From: Nitzschia sp. DOCU1
Lineage: Eukaryota > Bacillariophyta > Bacillariophyceae > Bacillariales > Bacillariaceae
Assembly (NCBI GenBank): GCA_951394045.1
Contig: OX595989.1
Coordinates: 2,170,001 to 2,234,000 of the forward strand
Reading direction: 5' to 3'
Length of the DNA: 64,000 nucleotides
Of this stretch, positions 42,601 to 52,770 are shown in pieces. Position numbers and translations under genes: made by a program. The notes under the pieces were generated by a model. That model made no database searches, was not told the DNA's origin, and saw nothing but the letters and a program-made list of their open reading frames with translations. Position 1 is the stretch's first letter. Every line of letters begins with the position of its first letter.

Positions 42601-42844
42601 TTTGGTAACGACAAAACGTGACTTACTCAAGCGTCACGAGCGAAGGCGGTTTGAATCTGAGGCAGACAAGATGATAGAAGGACTTGGTGAGATGCCATCC
42701 AATCTCAATACTTTGGAGTGCAAGCTTGCATTTCTCAGGAAATATGAGACTGCAAATGATACGTCGTTTGGAGGTCAATTCGACATTGACCTCGACAAAT
42801 TCTTCAAACCACTTACCTTGCTTCCCGACGATTTCGGGTTGTAA
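39623..42844 (+). CDS. Transposase-like protein, RNase H-fold, main segment
   Basis: Open from just after the TAA at 39620 to the TAA at 42842-42844; no ATG lies near its beginning, so it was probably translated as part of a longer protein. The predicted catalytic acids lie in FVQSDGGN (Asp at 40610-40612), YLLDTTYTGKNA (40709-40711) and YGGTFDSRAGTPES (40808-40810), spaced as in RNase H-like transposases. An RWWT motif near 41130, common in hAT-like dimerisation regions, follows. A helical region, a strongly acidic tract (about 42085-42210, poly-Asp) and a basic Gln/Arg-rich helix complete the C-terminus. Known families with this signature are annotated mostly as uncharacterised; I make no superfamily claim. 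Confidence 0.7.
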   Translation, partial: KPVYFYKFTKAKDYETCLLETSREFFQEVWNSALQPRQRALKRRSEQISQSTVDRRSRLEDTSLSEEIYITSNSVHQDQQPKVLITPSEKKQRTIGPPKDFEEAFQMLQDAWTDKYGLPFPVEHIQVYPTNKKKEPQGTSLLAALAAARRTNAPQKIVASCPPTAPPTADVTSRSTTTSNAKQILRNVTVGTTFQYVVRGVPELYDVVLKRTLNTAMKSHRWLSAFQNVLTRKRNKPTAEEKMLVAGFAAARPYVAGTHIEHLLAIGRISLVWEVSRKAGINFPWMTVENIAGSSPKERTVDCWVTDLAVTQALLFRDKAVGKAVFVQSDGGNHGQEVRLAMIWDHEDTTKSPDGSTYQYLLDTTYTGKNATQVTKGMKMSLEAHGIQLVYGGTFDSRAGTPESNADEFRRQHLLSVRGKFGSCGLHDVQSTIRLPMEHYMGVGGLDNRNAVQLLHTVFAMYEIISSRREKLVKRLWESLNPDTPMEKPPPELLKSLQEPLITRWWTIPKLSCFVQRNTDFITNMAIAIHQEAQTNSKEHTIASNVISLIREPEIMADVAFLAALNVLYVNRFMRFYQGTDPNIGTPGHLSAHRVVVYFLMIKCLADLQQNFLTHPRFADTVRYIDKMKHEADKKLKKDSLKAMILKIIAQVHKHNARYLISTHFVRAIFTEHAVARVVASILFYGDYNHPPPTGQVFSKLHDCEIDPNEFHGFVKTYLPIEKLGELRGHPAVEYWKAEIEEIATTDLDIWDRANPRAEAIRKKALLEEIGASSSTQHNNERAVKLGALAASTGKTDGRVSIYVKAANDFSTEYRQHQQEDESEDSDEDKLMDEQQDDTDTSCSSDDDHDDDDDCNDDESSSEEIKRRDRGNKDGKRKLFDFIRVARNKHKQISAYQERIGNDAYNQIRLQTKQALLAHDQSLRQQEADARIDALIEQFNPNKDLLAKARKTGVDRPPRVLGYYPIRPMGFKAHQELLHLELDARGVSYNPKDLVTTKRDLLKRHERRRFESEADKMIEGLGEMPSNLNTLECKLAFLRKYETANDTSFGGQFDIDLDKFFKPLTLLPDDFGL

Positions 42845-43053
42845 TAATGTAATGATCATGATTATATTGATTTGATTGACAGTTATTTGAAGGTTGAGTT
42901 TGCTGTTGTTGTTGAGTTTGTTGTTGTGAAATGTGTATTTTGTGCGTCGTGTTTGGCGGGAAATGCCATTGTGGTGCCGATGCAACCGACGCCGATGCGG
43001 GCTTGCATGCGCGGCTAAAAATGTTATATATGTATTCAACATGTATAAAATAG

Positions 43054-43101
43054 GTATTTAGGAATTTTGGAGGATGTTGATATGGTTAGTGCGGACCATA
43101 G
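43054..43101 (-). repeat. Right terminal inverted repeat
   Basis: Complement of the left repeat, perfect over its outer 23 bases, ending GTGCGGACCATAG at 43101. Confidence 0.88.
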
Positions 43102-43105
43102 ACTC
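43102..43105 (+). repeat. Target-site duplication, right (ACTC)
   Basis: Repeats the ACTC found at 38990-38993; no longer duplication can be read. Confidence 0.65.
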
Positions 43106-43361
43106 TTCGCTTGTTGCATAAAATAAGGGAATCAGGAATCCAAGGATCACCAAGTTTCTTTCATTGCTGTGGACCGATCATTTTTTGTTTTCTCTCATCT
43201 TTTCTTTCTTTTGATTCTCATAGCATTCCTTCTGCAACTACCGATCGACGACAGCTCACTGTCCCATCCCTGGGCAACTCTGATCATATCCTTTGCCTGT
43301 TTCAGAAAAGGCAATAGATATTACTCATTTCCAGCCTCATCTCAGTACATTAGTTTAAAGC

Positions 43362-44675
43362 ATGGATGACATCAATGCTACTGCTGATGGTGTTGGTCTA
43401 GACGACGAGACGCCGGATGCCAAAACGACCAATCTGTTGGAAGAAAAGCCGCTAGAGAATGGCAACACCATCAGTGCTAAGCCCCACATCCCGTCTGTAT
43501 CAGCTTCTGCCGTACTCGGAGAAAGTTCGACACTACCATCGTCTACCCCCAAATGTGAAGGGATGGACTTTGGAGTTGCCACCGAACAGAGTATCTTGGA
43601 CCAGATCATGAACTCCTTCAAGACGACAGGATTTCAAGCGACTAACATGGCACTGGCAGTAGATCAAATCAATGAAATGCGTGAGTGGCGACTAAGTGAT
43701 ATTGAATGGAAGGAAGGGGATGATCCGAGTCTTCAACCGCTTGAAGTGCGAAAGCGAGTGCGGGCCCGCATTTTTCTGGGATATACATCCAATCAGATAT
43801 CCTCGGGCCAGCGGGAGGTTCTACGTTTTCTGGTTCAACACAAGATGGTGGACTGCATTGTCACAACTGCTGGTGGGATTGAAGAAGATATCATTAAATG
43901 CTTTCAACCTACATTCATGGGTGATTTTAAATTGAATGGACGAGACCTGCGCAAAAGGGGGATCAACCGAATCGGCAATCTTTTACTGCCCAATAAGAAC
44001 TATTGCGATTTCGAAGACTGGTTCACCCCAATTCTTGAGAAAATGCACCATGAGCAAGACGAGAAGTGGATGGAATGGGCACAGCAGATGTCAACGCGGG
44101 ACAAGGATGACGAATCGACACTGGAGAAATTCGTGTGGACACCGTCCAAAGTAATCCATCGTCTCGGGAAGGAAGTGAACCACGAAGGAAGCGTTTTGTA
44201 TTGGGCCGCAAAAAATGAAATTCCAATTTTCTGTCCTGCTCTGACCGACGGTAGCATTGGGGACATGATATATTTTCATTCGTACAAAAAACCTGGATTT
44301 GTCCTCGACATCGCGGAAGATATCCGGGGCGTTAATGACTTGGCGGTCCGGAGCCACGCTACGGGAATGATCATTTTGGGTGGCGGTCTCGTGAAACACC
44401 ACACTTGCAACGCAAATCTGATGAGAAACGGTGCGGACTTTTCTGTATACATCAACACCGCGCATGAATTTGATGGTAGCGACAGTGGGGCTTCACCAGA
44501 GGAAGCCATTAGCTGGGGAAAGATTCGTATTACTGCCAAGCCAGTCAAAGTTTCTTGTGATGCCACCATCGCGTTTCCACTGATAGTCAGTCAGACGTTT
44601 GCAAAAGATGTGGAAAAATGGAAGGAATCAGTCAAGGATACCGCTTGTCATATTGACGACCTAAATCTTGTCTAG
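43362..44675 (+). CDS. DHPS: Deoxyhypusine synthase
   Basis: Single exon, 437 aa, ATG at 43362. It transfers the aminobutyl group of spermidine to one lysine of eIF5A, the first step of hypusine formation. After a ~65-residue variable N-terminal extension the enzyme core matches throughout: FLGYTSNQISSGQREVLRFL, VTTAGGIEEDIIKCFQPTF, GINRIGNLLLPNKNYCDFE, FCPALTDGSIGDMIYFH, ILGGGLVKHHTCNANLMRNG. The SGASPEEAISWGKIR segment holds the catalytic lysine (K387, codon 44520-44522). The enzyme is normally a cytosolic homotetramer. The extension adds some 60 residues over the human protein. The transposon ends 257 bp upstream of the start, so it could affect the promoter. Confidence 0.95.
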   Translation: MDDINATADGVGLDDETPDAKTTNLLEEKPLENGNTISAKPHIPSVSASAVLGESSTLPSSTPKCEGMDFGVATEQSILDQIMNSFKTTGFQATNMALAVDQINEMREWRLSDIEWKEGDDPSLQPLEVRKRVRARIFLGYTSNQISSGQREVLRFLVQHKMVDCIVTTAGGIEEDIIKCFQPTFMGDFKLNGRDLRKRGINRIGNLLLPNKNYCDFEDWFTPILEKMHHEQDEKWMEWAQQMSTRDKDDESTLEKFVWTPSKVIHRLGKEVNHEGSVLYWAAKNEIPIFCPALTDGSIGDMIYFHSYKKPGFVLDIAEDIRGVNDLAVRSHATGMIILGGGLVKHHTCNANLMRNGADFSVYINTAHEFDGSDSGASPEEAISWGKIRITAKPVKVSCDATIAFPLIVSQTFAKDVEKWKESVKDTACHIDDLNLV

Positions 44676-44769
44676 CTATTTTACGTTACGATTACACTCA
44701 TTTGTTCTTGCCAGGCAAAACCAGTACATTTCAAAAAAAGACGTACGACCCCCCTTTCAGACAACCTCG

Positions 44770-46128
44770 TTAGGCGCAAGTGCAGCAAGATTCATTACAC
44801 GAAACTTGCGAGCAATCCATCGACAGAACCGAGATTGCTGGGTTGCTGCACAGGGCCGAAACGTCTCCCCAAACCGAAGTTTGCTGGAGTGTCAGTTCTT
44901 CTAGTGAATTCAGATTGTACATTGAGTCCGGAATATTTCCCTCGAACTCGTTATTGTCAAGCCTCAAAGTCCTGATTTGGCTCACGAAATCGACGCCTCC
45001 CGCGCGACTTTGGGGGCCCTCAAGGAAATCCAACTCGCCGGTAAAGGCGTTACTGGACAAATCCAAGGTCTCGAGCCTTGGCATGTCGAAGAATCCAGAT
45101 GGAGGAATTCCAGAAAACGCATTGTTGTGAACATTGAACTCAAAGATGGACAAGAGGCTCGTCAAGCACGCAGGAAGCGAGCCGCCCAATTGATTGTTCT
45201 CAAAGGAAAGTGTTTCCAAGTTTTCCAACAAGCAAATTTCCTCGGGCACGCCCCCGACGGCATTATTTGCAGCTGCAATGAAAAAGAATAGCATTAGTCG
45301 ATACGCCGAGTTCACAACTGTTTCACCAACAATCAATCACGGGTACTTACGAAGCTGAAGTCCAGCGGTGATGCGGCGTCCGTCGACGTATCTGCAGATC
45401 GCAACGCCGTGCCAGTCGCACTCATCTTCCGAAAAGTTGCTCCAACCAGATTTCCACGACCAGCTCTCTCCCCCCATGGAAAAGAACGCAACCATCATGG
45501 CAAAGCGTTGCTTCGCGCGGAATTCGAAATCTTCGGTAATGTTTTCCGACACAAGTTGTGCAAAGGCCTTTCCTTGGGGAGTACTGGGATCCAACAACTT
45601 ACTGGGAGGCTGAACGTATGGCTCGAGCAGCTGGTACTCCATTGTCAGCTCCAACGGGTTTGTTGCAACTGGACTCGGAGTCTCGTCCGATCCCTGCGCT
45701 CCCGCAACCATGTTGTTCTCGCCACTTCGGTCGCCATTTCGGTTATCACGGGTAAGAACAGTCGCCAACACCACTGCCAATACGATTGCGAGGAGAAGAG
45801 CGATTCGGAGACCTCTCCTCGCGCGGTTTCCACTATTCGAGTCAACCGAGTATTCATCGTCCATCAGCGAAGGTGGGGGCTGGATGTCTTTCATTTCATC
45901 TTCCAGAATGAACTCATCGGCATGAATCTCCTCGGTAACTACGCTGTCTCCTGCTACGCTACCGACGCCTTCCCCTTGAAGCGCCAAGGAATCATGGGCC
46001 GCCAAGGTGTTCGGGTCCACCGCAAGTGCCGGCTGCTGTGGGAAAATTTCGACTGCACCTCCTTTGGTGCCAAATTTCGTCAGTTTTGGATTCTTTCCTC
46101 CATCGGGCAAAGGATAAGTACGAGCCAT
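44770..46128 (-). CDS. Single-pass membrane LRR protein
   Basis: Two exons: 46128-45351 and 45272-44770 with a 78-bp intron (GTAAGTACC...CATTGCAG); 426 aa from the ATG at 46128. An acidic N-terminal part (~1-100) is followed by one transmembrane segment (~107-125, LRIALLLAIVLAVVLATVL), an Asn/Asp-rich stem and a short domain with WSWKSGWSNFSEDECDWHG (~240-260), which is the plant-type cap that precedes LRRs. About five leucine-rich repeats follow (NLETLSFENNQLGGSLP; RLETLDLSSNAFTGELD; IRTLRLDNNEFEGNIP) and a Cys-rich end cap (CSQVSCNESCCTC). A type II orientation with LRRs outside is likely. Ligand or partner unknown; this layout is common in diatoms. Converges on deoxyhypusine synthase. Confidence 0.8.
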
Positions 46129-47467
46129 GGTTTCAATAATCTTCTTTGGCTCCACCAGAGGTATGTCTTGTTGCTTGACCTATTATTCTGAAGTGCGTAG
46201 AGGGTGTTTCCCTGGCTATCTTCACTACTCGGAGCGAGTTTCTCTTTCCATCCCACAAGCAAGCGTTTGAATGTCTAGCTAGATCCTTTGGCATGCACAC
46301 GATGGACACGTCGATTCTTGAAGCATTCGTATTACTTGCGAGTTTGGCGCCGTAGGTGCACCTATCAATCCCGACGGGCTCACACGAAATTGAGAACGAT
46401 GGACGCATTTGATAGGAATGCATGCCGAGGAAAGTTCTTAGCGGTTATGAACGGAAAAATGGCATATAATTTGGAAATACACACATTCAGCCATTTAAAG
46501 GTCCGAAAATTCAACACATGGTAATTACTGAGAAATCATCGGCTCTATCCCGCCAAATCTCCCGATCGTGGCCGAAACGAGCCTGCAAGCATTTGGCAGT
46601 TAAATTTTATAGGACGTGAGTTCCGATGTCTGACTTCTTGTCGCAAGCAGTACGCCAATTCCAGTCGTGTGGAAAGGAATTCACTAAAAATCACGGGGAT
46701 TTTCAGTGCCTTGCCGGCTCGCGAAGTCGGAGGATCCTACCGTTGGCTTCCTTTGAATATTACGTACATTCTACGACGGAGGCATGGAGTAGAACTCCGT
46801 TGGACATCAAAAGGTGTCGTAGAGATGTCGTTCGGGAACCCCGACGACGAACCCACGCCGCCAAACCGTCGAGGAAGGCGCGTGACCACGCCGCCCAAAA
46901 TGTGTCAAGGAAGCTCTCCGTAGAATTCTCTACCACGAAACTGTTCACCACCCAAGAAGACGCGAAGGAAGGCCGTCAACCTCGTTTGGTGGACGATGAA
47001 ACGTTGGTGCTCTCTTTCATGTCGCGATCAGTCTGTTGAGAGGGAAACAAGACAAGAAAATAGTACTTGGAGTACAAGTCCCGCATCGTTGTAAGAGTCG
47101 GAAACACAAAAAGAAAGCACCGGAGGGACCAGCTCAATCGATATAGAAAAGCTTTTTCAAAGGGAAGAGTCGAGAGAGGCAAGAGACTTTCGCCGTTGCT
47201 TCGCCAAACTCCATACCCGTTTCAGTATCAGGGGAGAGTTGCGTAAAGCCGTAGACAGTTTCTTTAGCCATCTAGGCTTAGAAAGCATCGATTGATCGTG
47301 GTTGACAGTGATAGTGGAAGGCGACTCTCAAAGTAGCTTGTGTTGTTTTTGAAGCTACCAAAGTCCAATCAACATCTTTGTGTTCGTGGCGGGTTTTGAG
47401 TCTGTTCCCGCTGGAGAATATTTCGTCAGTGTCAGGAGTACCCTTTTCAATACACTGCATTATTATC
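46129..47467. other. Divergent intergenic region, 1.3 kb
   Basis: The promoter regions of the LRR gene (minus) and the PH-domain gene (plus). A plus-strand frame at 46626-47039 (137 codons, Arg/Ser-rich) overlaps another at 46669-46923; neither has recognisable domains, and I do not call a gene. Confidence 0.4.
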
Positions 47468-49019
47468 ATGGAGACCGTGGAGATTACAGCCGACAATTCG
47501 ATGACTCACGAGAGCATCTCTGGGGTGCCCTCGACTACGAGCTACAATGATCATGCTTCGCTTCAACCCAGTGACACGGGCTCTGTGGCGTCGAATTCGC
47601 TACAAGGAACTGTCAATAGCGCGTTGTCTCCCGCTCGATCGACTCGAGCATCAGACCCTATTTCCCCCGCCAGTGCCGGGGGAAGCAATGCAGTTCCTTC
47701 CTTGGCTGCCAGTTTTCAACAGCAACATAGCGTAGACTTGCTGGACAGTCATGCCTCAGGGACGGATCCCCATGCCCACGGGTATCCAACGAATAGAGAT
47801 CGAAGTGGGTTGACGTCGTCCGACGACGATCATACAGAACCTTCCTCTTCCGCAACCGGAAACACGGGGGAGAACCCTGCTGGGTATACTCGTTCAGACT
47901 TGTATGGTTCGGCGACTTCCACCTTTGGAAGGCTCATTGAAAGCACAAAGGTAAATACTGGAACTACATGTGGAAAAGCATGCAAACGTATGTCACTGAC
48001 CTTTTTCTTCTCATCATGACTTTTGCAACGACAGAAACGTCTCAATTCTTCCGACAGACGGCGATCAAGTGGAGAAGACGACGACGATTCAGATGAAGAA
48101 ATGGTGGATAGTGCTCTGATTTATGGATATCTACAAAAGCTAGGGCGCAATGGAAAGTGGCAGACGCGCTGGTTTGAAACGGACGGTGAGTGTCTCACGT
48201 ACTACAAATCCAGTAAGCGTACGAAATTGCTCGCGACTCTGGATTTAGCAAAGGTGGGATCCATTGTCATGAACGGTCAAGATGGTAACGAAACGACGTT
48301 CACGATCAACATTTCGGAGCGCCCTTATCATCTTCGAGCAGACTCCACGGCGGCATGCAAGGACTGGGTCATTACCCTAAACCGAGTCAAGGAAGCTCGA
48401 ATGCGGGAAGGCAATGTCAAGCTCGCATTGCCCTCGGATCAGCCACCAGATCTCTTGGACCACAATTACACGCCACGGATAGTGGTAGTCGCAAACCGTC
48501 AACGAACGCGAGCTATTGATGACGAGGAAATCAAAACCTGGGAACATGGACATGGTTGGCACAATAATCCTGCGAATGACGGCCGTAGCAACTATATGGC
48601 GCCTTCTTCTGGGCGGTTGGCGCGCTGGCAAAAGCCTCGCACTTCATTTGCGAGATTGGCAAGTAAGCTGGCGAAATGGGCTCGTTCCATTCGAAAATAC
48701 GGATGCGCCGATGCGGAGAATCATGTAGTGCTGGATCATCACTTGCACCCGCCTGGACACGACGACAAGAAAAAGGTATGTTAGCGCATGGTCTCGTTAC
48801 AGCTTCGGGTGATGATTACTGTCCGTGTGCTAACTGTTGCGATCTTTCTCTCGCTCTCTGATTCATTAGCGAACCGGCGCTTCCTCTCCCACCGGCAGCA
48901 AGTCTGGAAATCCGGACGCTTTATCCTCCGATCGCGGTGCCAATGCTGTGGTTACTACGGCACCTCCTGTTGGTGACGACAACGATGAAGAGGACGACGA
49001 CGTTCGGTTTCTTTCCTAA
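47468..49019 (+). CDS. PH-domain protein
   Basis: Three exons: 47468-47950, 48035-48775, 48870-49019, all joined in phase 0; 457 aa. A Ser/Thr-rich, probably disordered first exon (~1-160) leads to an acidic patch (GEDDDDSDEEM) and a pleckstrin-homology domain (~180-285). The domain contains LIYGYLQKLGRNGKWQTRWFE, YYKSSKRTKLLATLDLAKV and the terminal helix with the invariant Trp (ACKDWVITLNRVKEA). It would bind phosphoinositides or a membrane partner. A basic segment (LARWQKPRTSFARLASKLAKWARS) and an acidic tail (DDNDEEDDDVRFLS) follow. The last exon is too short to be found without splicing. No catalytic domain is seen. Confidence 0.8.
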
Positions 49020-49245
49020 TGGACAACAACTTGAATATATTTTTTATGTATGCGACGGACCAGCTAGAGATACATCTCGGGATTGGATTCCTTTGGCCGC
49101 GCTATTAATGTCATTGTGATCATTGTTTACAACGTATGTAGTACATCTTATATGCCTCGGGCTAGCACCGACTCGATAACACTCATAGAGATTCAGTTGC
49201 CCTGGCTTTTCACTTCTTAAAGTCTCACAACTACAGGTCCTGCTA

Positions 49246-51011
49246 TCAGTGCCCGATCCCAGCCCAGTGCTCTGCTCCTATTTCCTTCGTTTTTGGTTTC
49301 GTCACATCCGGTGTGAAAGTGTACGCAAGATATGGACATGCATTTCTCATAACTTCCGACCTCAACAAACCAATGGGTTGAGAAATCCACGGCCGGAACA
49401 GCGCATTTGGTATGGTTATCTCTTCTCCGTCCACTTGAATAGACGGCCGCTTTGATTTCCAGGAGCTACGAACCTCGCTCCCACTGGTGGGAACGCCATA
49501 GGTCTCCCAGACTTGCTCCGGCCATAGCATTTGAGCGGCAAACAGTGATGCCTCAAAGGCAATGGGAAGGGGAGCGCCGATTCCAGCCAGAACTGTACCA
49601 AAGTAAAAGTCATCGCCGACTGCTTCAAAAACTTTGCAAGCAAATGGTTCCTCTTCCACCTTTAGTCCAGAATGGATGGTGTGAGGGCACGTCGCAATGG
49701 CCTGAATCATCCACGTTCGGCTGCGTAGTGATAGACCCCCATGTGCAACAGGCCCCCGGCCATTCTCACAAATGGCTGGATACTCTTCCGACAAGAGCTC
49801 TCTAGGTTTTGGCGCTGGATGGTGCTGCTTGGCAGCAAGGTCGGGATTCTCTTGTTGCATTTCCCATCGCCGCTGTGGACGAAGCCAATTCTTCCAGCGA
49901 GAGGGCATACCCTTGCAAGCGCCCTCCAGTGGATCAGGGACTAAGGGAGTGGCGTCTTTTGGCCAGAGACTCCCTACCAATGCCTTGTTTCGATATTCGT
50001 CTAGGTCGGTCAATGGATAGCAAAGCGAAGAACCTTCTTCGAAGACAAGGACCATGTCACTGTCCACGTCTAAAAACTCATCTTGCCAATAAACCATGTT
50101 CATGAAAGCCACAGCTGTGTTGTCAAACTCGTGACAGGATTGCAGATTATACTTGAAGTATCAATCGAGGAAAGAAGGTGAGATGGTCGCAAGAGAAGCA
50201 GCTGCCTGAAGAAAGTTTGCCTACCTTTTGATGATCCAGGAACGAGATTCGGACTCTACCAGATTCAATGTGTCTTCGAAATAGAGGGAGGGAACTTTCG
50301 TATATGACATTGATGACCTCCTGTTTGACTTCTTCGTCGGTAGCTTCATTTCCTAAATATGACTTCATGGCGCAAGTTGCTAATACCGCAATGACAAACG
50401 TTGAGCGACGGGGCTGACAATCTAAAAGATTTCGCAATCCACTTACTTGTCTGAAGCACAACACACGCATCGGATGCAAATGCGCTTACTGACTCTAATT
50501 CAAACCACAGCGGCTGCCCAGGACCGTAGTCATATATGGGCTTTCCAAGCTTCGGCTCCAGAATCACTACCGTGACCGGGCAATGCTGAACGGACGGCCC
50601 ATACTGTGAACTGAGTTTGTACGGATGGCGCTCGTACTCTGGCCACGAAGTCTCGTCGGGTGGTTTTAGCCGCTCGGCCGCAAGCTTGTAGATTTCATCA
50701 TAGAGATTTTTGTTGAATGATACAAGTGTCCGACTGTCTTGATAGGCTCGTCGAAATTCCTTCGAAACGCCCGACAATGACGGGTAGTTTAAAGCCATCT
50801 TCGATCGATATCGCACAGTAAAAACGACGATTGCCACTCCGAGGCAGAACATCAATAGAGAGAAGTCGCTGAGTTCATGACGCTCCCACTTTTGTAATTT
50901 TCGTGGACGCTTTTTCTTGACCCCTCCCAAAATGGTTCCGACGGCAGCGCGTTCATCTCTGTTCAATTCGGGGGTCTGACCACGCCGACGTCGACTTTCC
51001 GTGGCTGGCAT
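49246..51011 (-). CDS. DUF5672-like type II membrane protein, possible glycosyltransferase
   Basis: Three exons: 51011-50447, 50379-50225, 50151-49246; 541 aa, frame kept. A basic N-terminus (ESRRRRGQ, KKKRPRKLQKWER) precedes one transmembrane segment (~50-68, FSLLMFCLGVAIVVFTV), giving a Golgi-type type II topology. The lumenal part contains VTVVILEPKL and, in exon 3, MVLVFEEGSSLCYPLTDLDEY, ALVGSLWPKDA and VAHGGLSLRSRTWMIQAI, which match the pattern of DUF5672 proteins (YD.V...D, GAPW, GNGG.SLR). Those proteins are thought to be glycosyltransferase-like, but no activity is established here. For intron 1 the acceptor GCGGTATTAG (67-bp intron) was chosen; the nearer AG sites give introns of 25-34 bp or break frame. 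Confidence 0.7.
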
Positions 51012-51458
51012 AATGATGGTAACCCCTTGAACAATATCCTGCAATCAACGTAGGCTGTTCTGGTTTTAACTAGAGCTCAATTACGTCGTCCAGAAGGTGA
51101 AGATGTATCAACGTCGCAAACATTTGTAGAGAGGCAAGCTTGTCACTTAGCAAAAAAATGCACAAGCCAAGATCTCCGACTAATCCGACCGTATCAGGAA
51201 GTCCGATTAATCCATCTATTTGTTCGATTGAGTCGAGTCGTCGTCTGCTATGTTTTGTTGGCAGCTACCGCTAGAGAGAACGTTTTCGACTATTTGGAGG
51301 AGAGATTGATTGGTGGCGGTGGCCTGGAAGTATCTGTAGACTCTTTGTAATTGTGGACGAAATCCTTGCAACATTAGCGTTTTAGTGCAAGAGAAGGAGT
51401 AATGGATTGGGCTGTGGTTTCTCGTTGTGAAATAATATGCTGGCTTAGCGTACTTTTA
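51012..51458. other. Intergenic, 450 bp
   Basis: Lies between the 5' end of the DUF5672-like gene and the 3' end of the GST-HIT gene. No gene or repeat seen. Confidence 0.4.
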
Positions 51459-52770
51459 TTAGCCAGGGGGCCAAGTGAAGGCGCGGCCGCCTAGAACATG
51501 GACGTGCAGGTGAAAAACTTCCTGCCCACCTTCTTTGCCGTCGTTAATCACAATCCGCGCTCCGTCTCCGAATCCTAACGACTCGTCCTTTGCAATCTCG
51601 CCAGCTGCCACCAGGAGACGACCGAGGATCTCCACATGTTCACTTGTAGCTTTACGAATTCGAGTCAGGCCGTCTCTATTTTTTGGAATCACCAATACAT
51701 GTGCGGGTGCCGCTGGTTGGATGTCTTTGAAAGCCAGAATCTTGTCGTCTTCCTTCACAATTGTAGCGGGAATCCCTCCAGCAATAATTTTGTCAAAGAT
51801 GGTACCAGGGTCTGTGTCACGTACTCCTGCCAAATGAATCGAGTCCCATCTGCCACTGGCATCCCACTTGCTAATGGGCTCCATCATCTTTGTGGCAAAC
51901 CAAGGGCTTGGGTTAGGGGCAGTGCAATTGCAATGTCATTGCATCGAGACTGAACTTACCTCGTCAAATACTTTCTTAAATGCAGCATCTGTATCCTTCA
52001 TTGTCTGAAACCACGCTTCGATCTTGGGTGGAATTGGCTTCTCGATCCCATGATCGAATTTTGGAAACATATGAGCGGCGAAGACGATGGAGGGGAATAC
52101 CGTAGCGTCGGCTAGGGAGACCTCAGAACCACAAAGGTAGGGGCCGGTCGAATCCATCATTTCAGCCAAGACGTAAAGCTGTTTCGAGTATTCTTTCAAG
52201 GCGTCCCTACGTGTTCCGAACGCTCCAAATGGGGGACCAGGCTTGTACAAGCACATTTGAATGCTTGACAAGTAAATATCATGAAAACGAGCCATCGTGT
52301 TGGATATCGGGTTGTTGGGTTGAAAGGACGGTCCGACTTCCGCGTAGTCGGAAAGGAGAAAGCGGCTAACAGTATCACTCTCGGCGATGCACATTCCGGT
52401 AGACTGGCATTTTAGAGCTGGGACTTTTCCTTGAGGATTAATGGCGAGATACTCCTCGGATTTGAACCCACCCACTTCTGCTGGAGACAAAATGGCAAGT
52501 TCGGAATCGGGTATTCCTTTCTGCGATCCCCGGGGAAGACTCGGTCAGCGACGCAAAGTGCAAGTTGAAATATTGCTGGGGAATACCTGCACATACCTTG
52601 TACGCAATAATGCGGCATCTCGCCCCGTTGTTTGAGACGGGAGTATCGAAGAGGATTCGTTTGGCAGACGTGATCGTCGTCATCGGACTCGAAAGGCCTT
52701 GAGTTGCTTTTACGTTGACTCCCAAGTATAATGTGGCAACAAAGAAGAAAAGCCTTGCCCCAATAATCAT
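51459..52770 (-). CDS. Glutathione S-transferase-HIT (HINT) fusion protein
   Basis: Three exons: 52770-52597, 52520-51960, 51887-51459; 387 aa, all junctions phase 0 with canonical donors (GTATGTGCAG, GTAAGTTCAG). An N-terminal hydrophobic segment (MIIGARLFFFVATLYLGV) looks like a signal peptide. A GST N-domain (~35-115: RILFDTPVSNNGARCRIIAY; INPQGKVPALKC; ESDTVSRFLL) and all-helical GST C-domain (SLADATVFPSIVFAAHMFP) follow. Exon 3 encodes a full HINT-type HIT domain: IFDKIIAGGIPATIVKEDD, FKDIQPAAPAHVLVIPK, and the HIT triad in EVFHLHVHVLGG. HIT proteins are nucleoside phosphoramidases; GSTs conjugate glutathione. If intron 2 (51888-51959) were not spliced, the GST would end after 11 further codons. 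Two separate genes remain possible, but there is no promoter-sized gap. Confidence 0.8.

Larger units (their letters stand above)
38994..43101 (+). mobile_element. 4.1-kb DNA transposon with TIRs and RNase H-fold transposase
   Basis: The ends are long terminal inverted repeats: left 38994-39041 and right 43054-43101. The outermost 23 bases match perfectly (CTATGGTCCGCACTAACC...), then partial similarity continues to 48 bases. ACTC flanks both ends. Inside is one large plus-strand transposase frame (39722-42844) preceded in the same frame by a shorter segment ended by a stop at 39620-39622. A 4-bp duplication excludes the usual 8 bp of hAT elements, although the transposase has hAT-like features; superfamily undecided. 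The element is probably unable to move by itself because of the breaks near its 5' end, but the ends look well preserved, so the insertion is fairly young. Confidence 0.85.

Noticed and set aside
38994..43101. Classic hAT element
   Set aside because: Protein features fit in part, but the flanks give a 4-bp, not 8-bp, duplication and the TIRs are unusually long. Left unclassified.
46626..47039. Plus-strand frame of 137 codons
   Set aside because: Arg/Ser-rich without hydrophobic core or domain, competing with another frame on the same strand. Not enough for a gene call.
50422..50446. 25-bp intron in the DUF5672-like gene
   Set aside because: Too short for splicing. A 67-bp intron ending at 50380 uses the same donor, keeps frame and matches local intron size.
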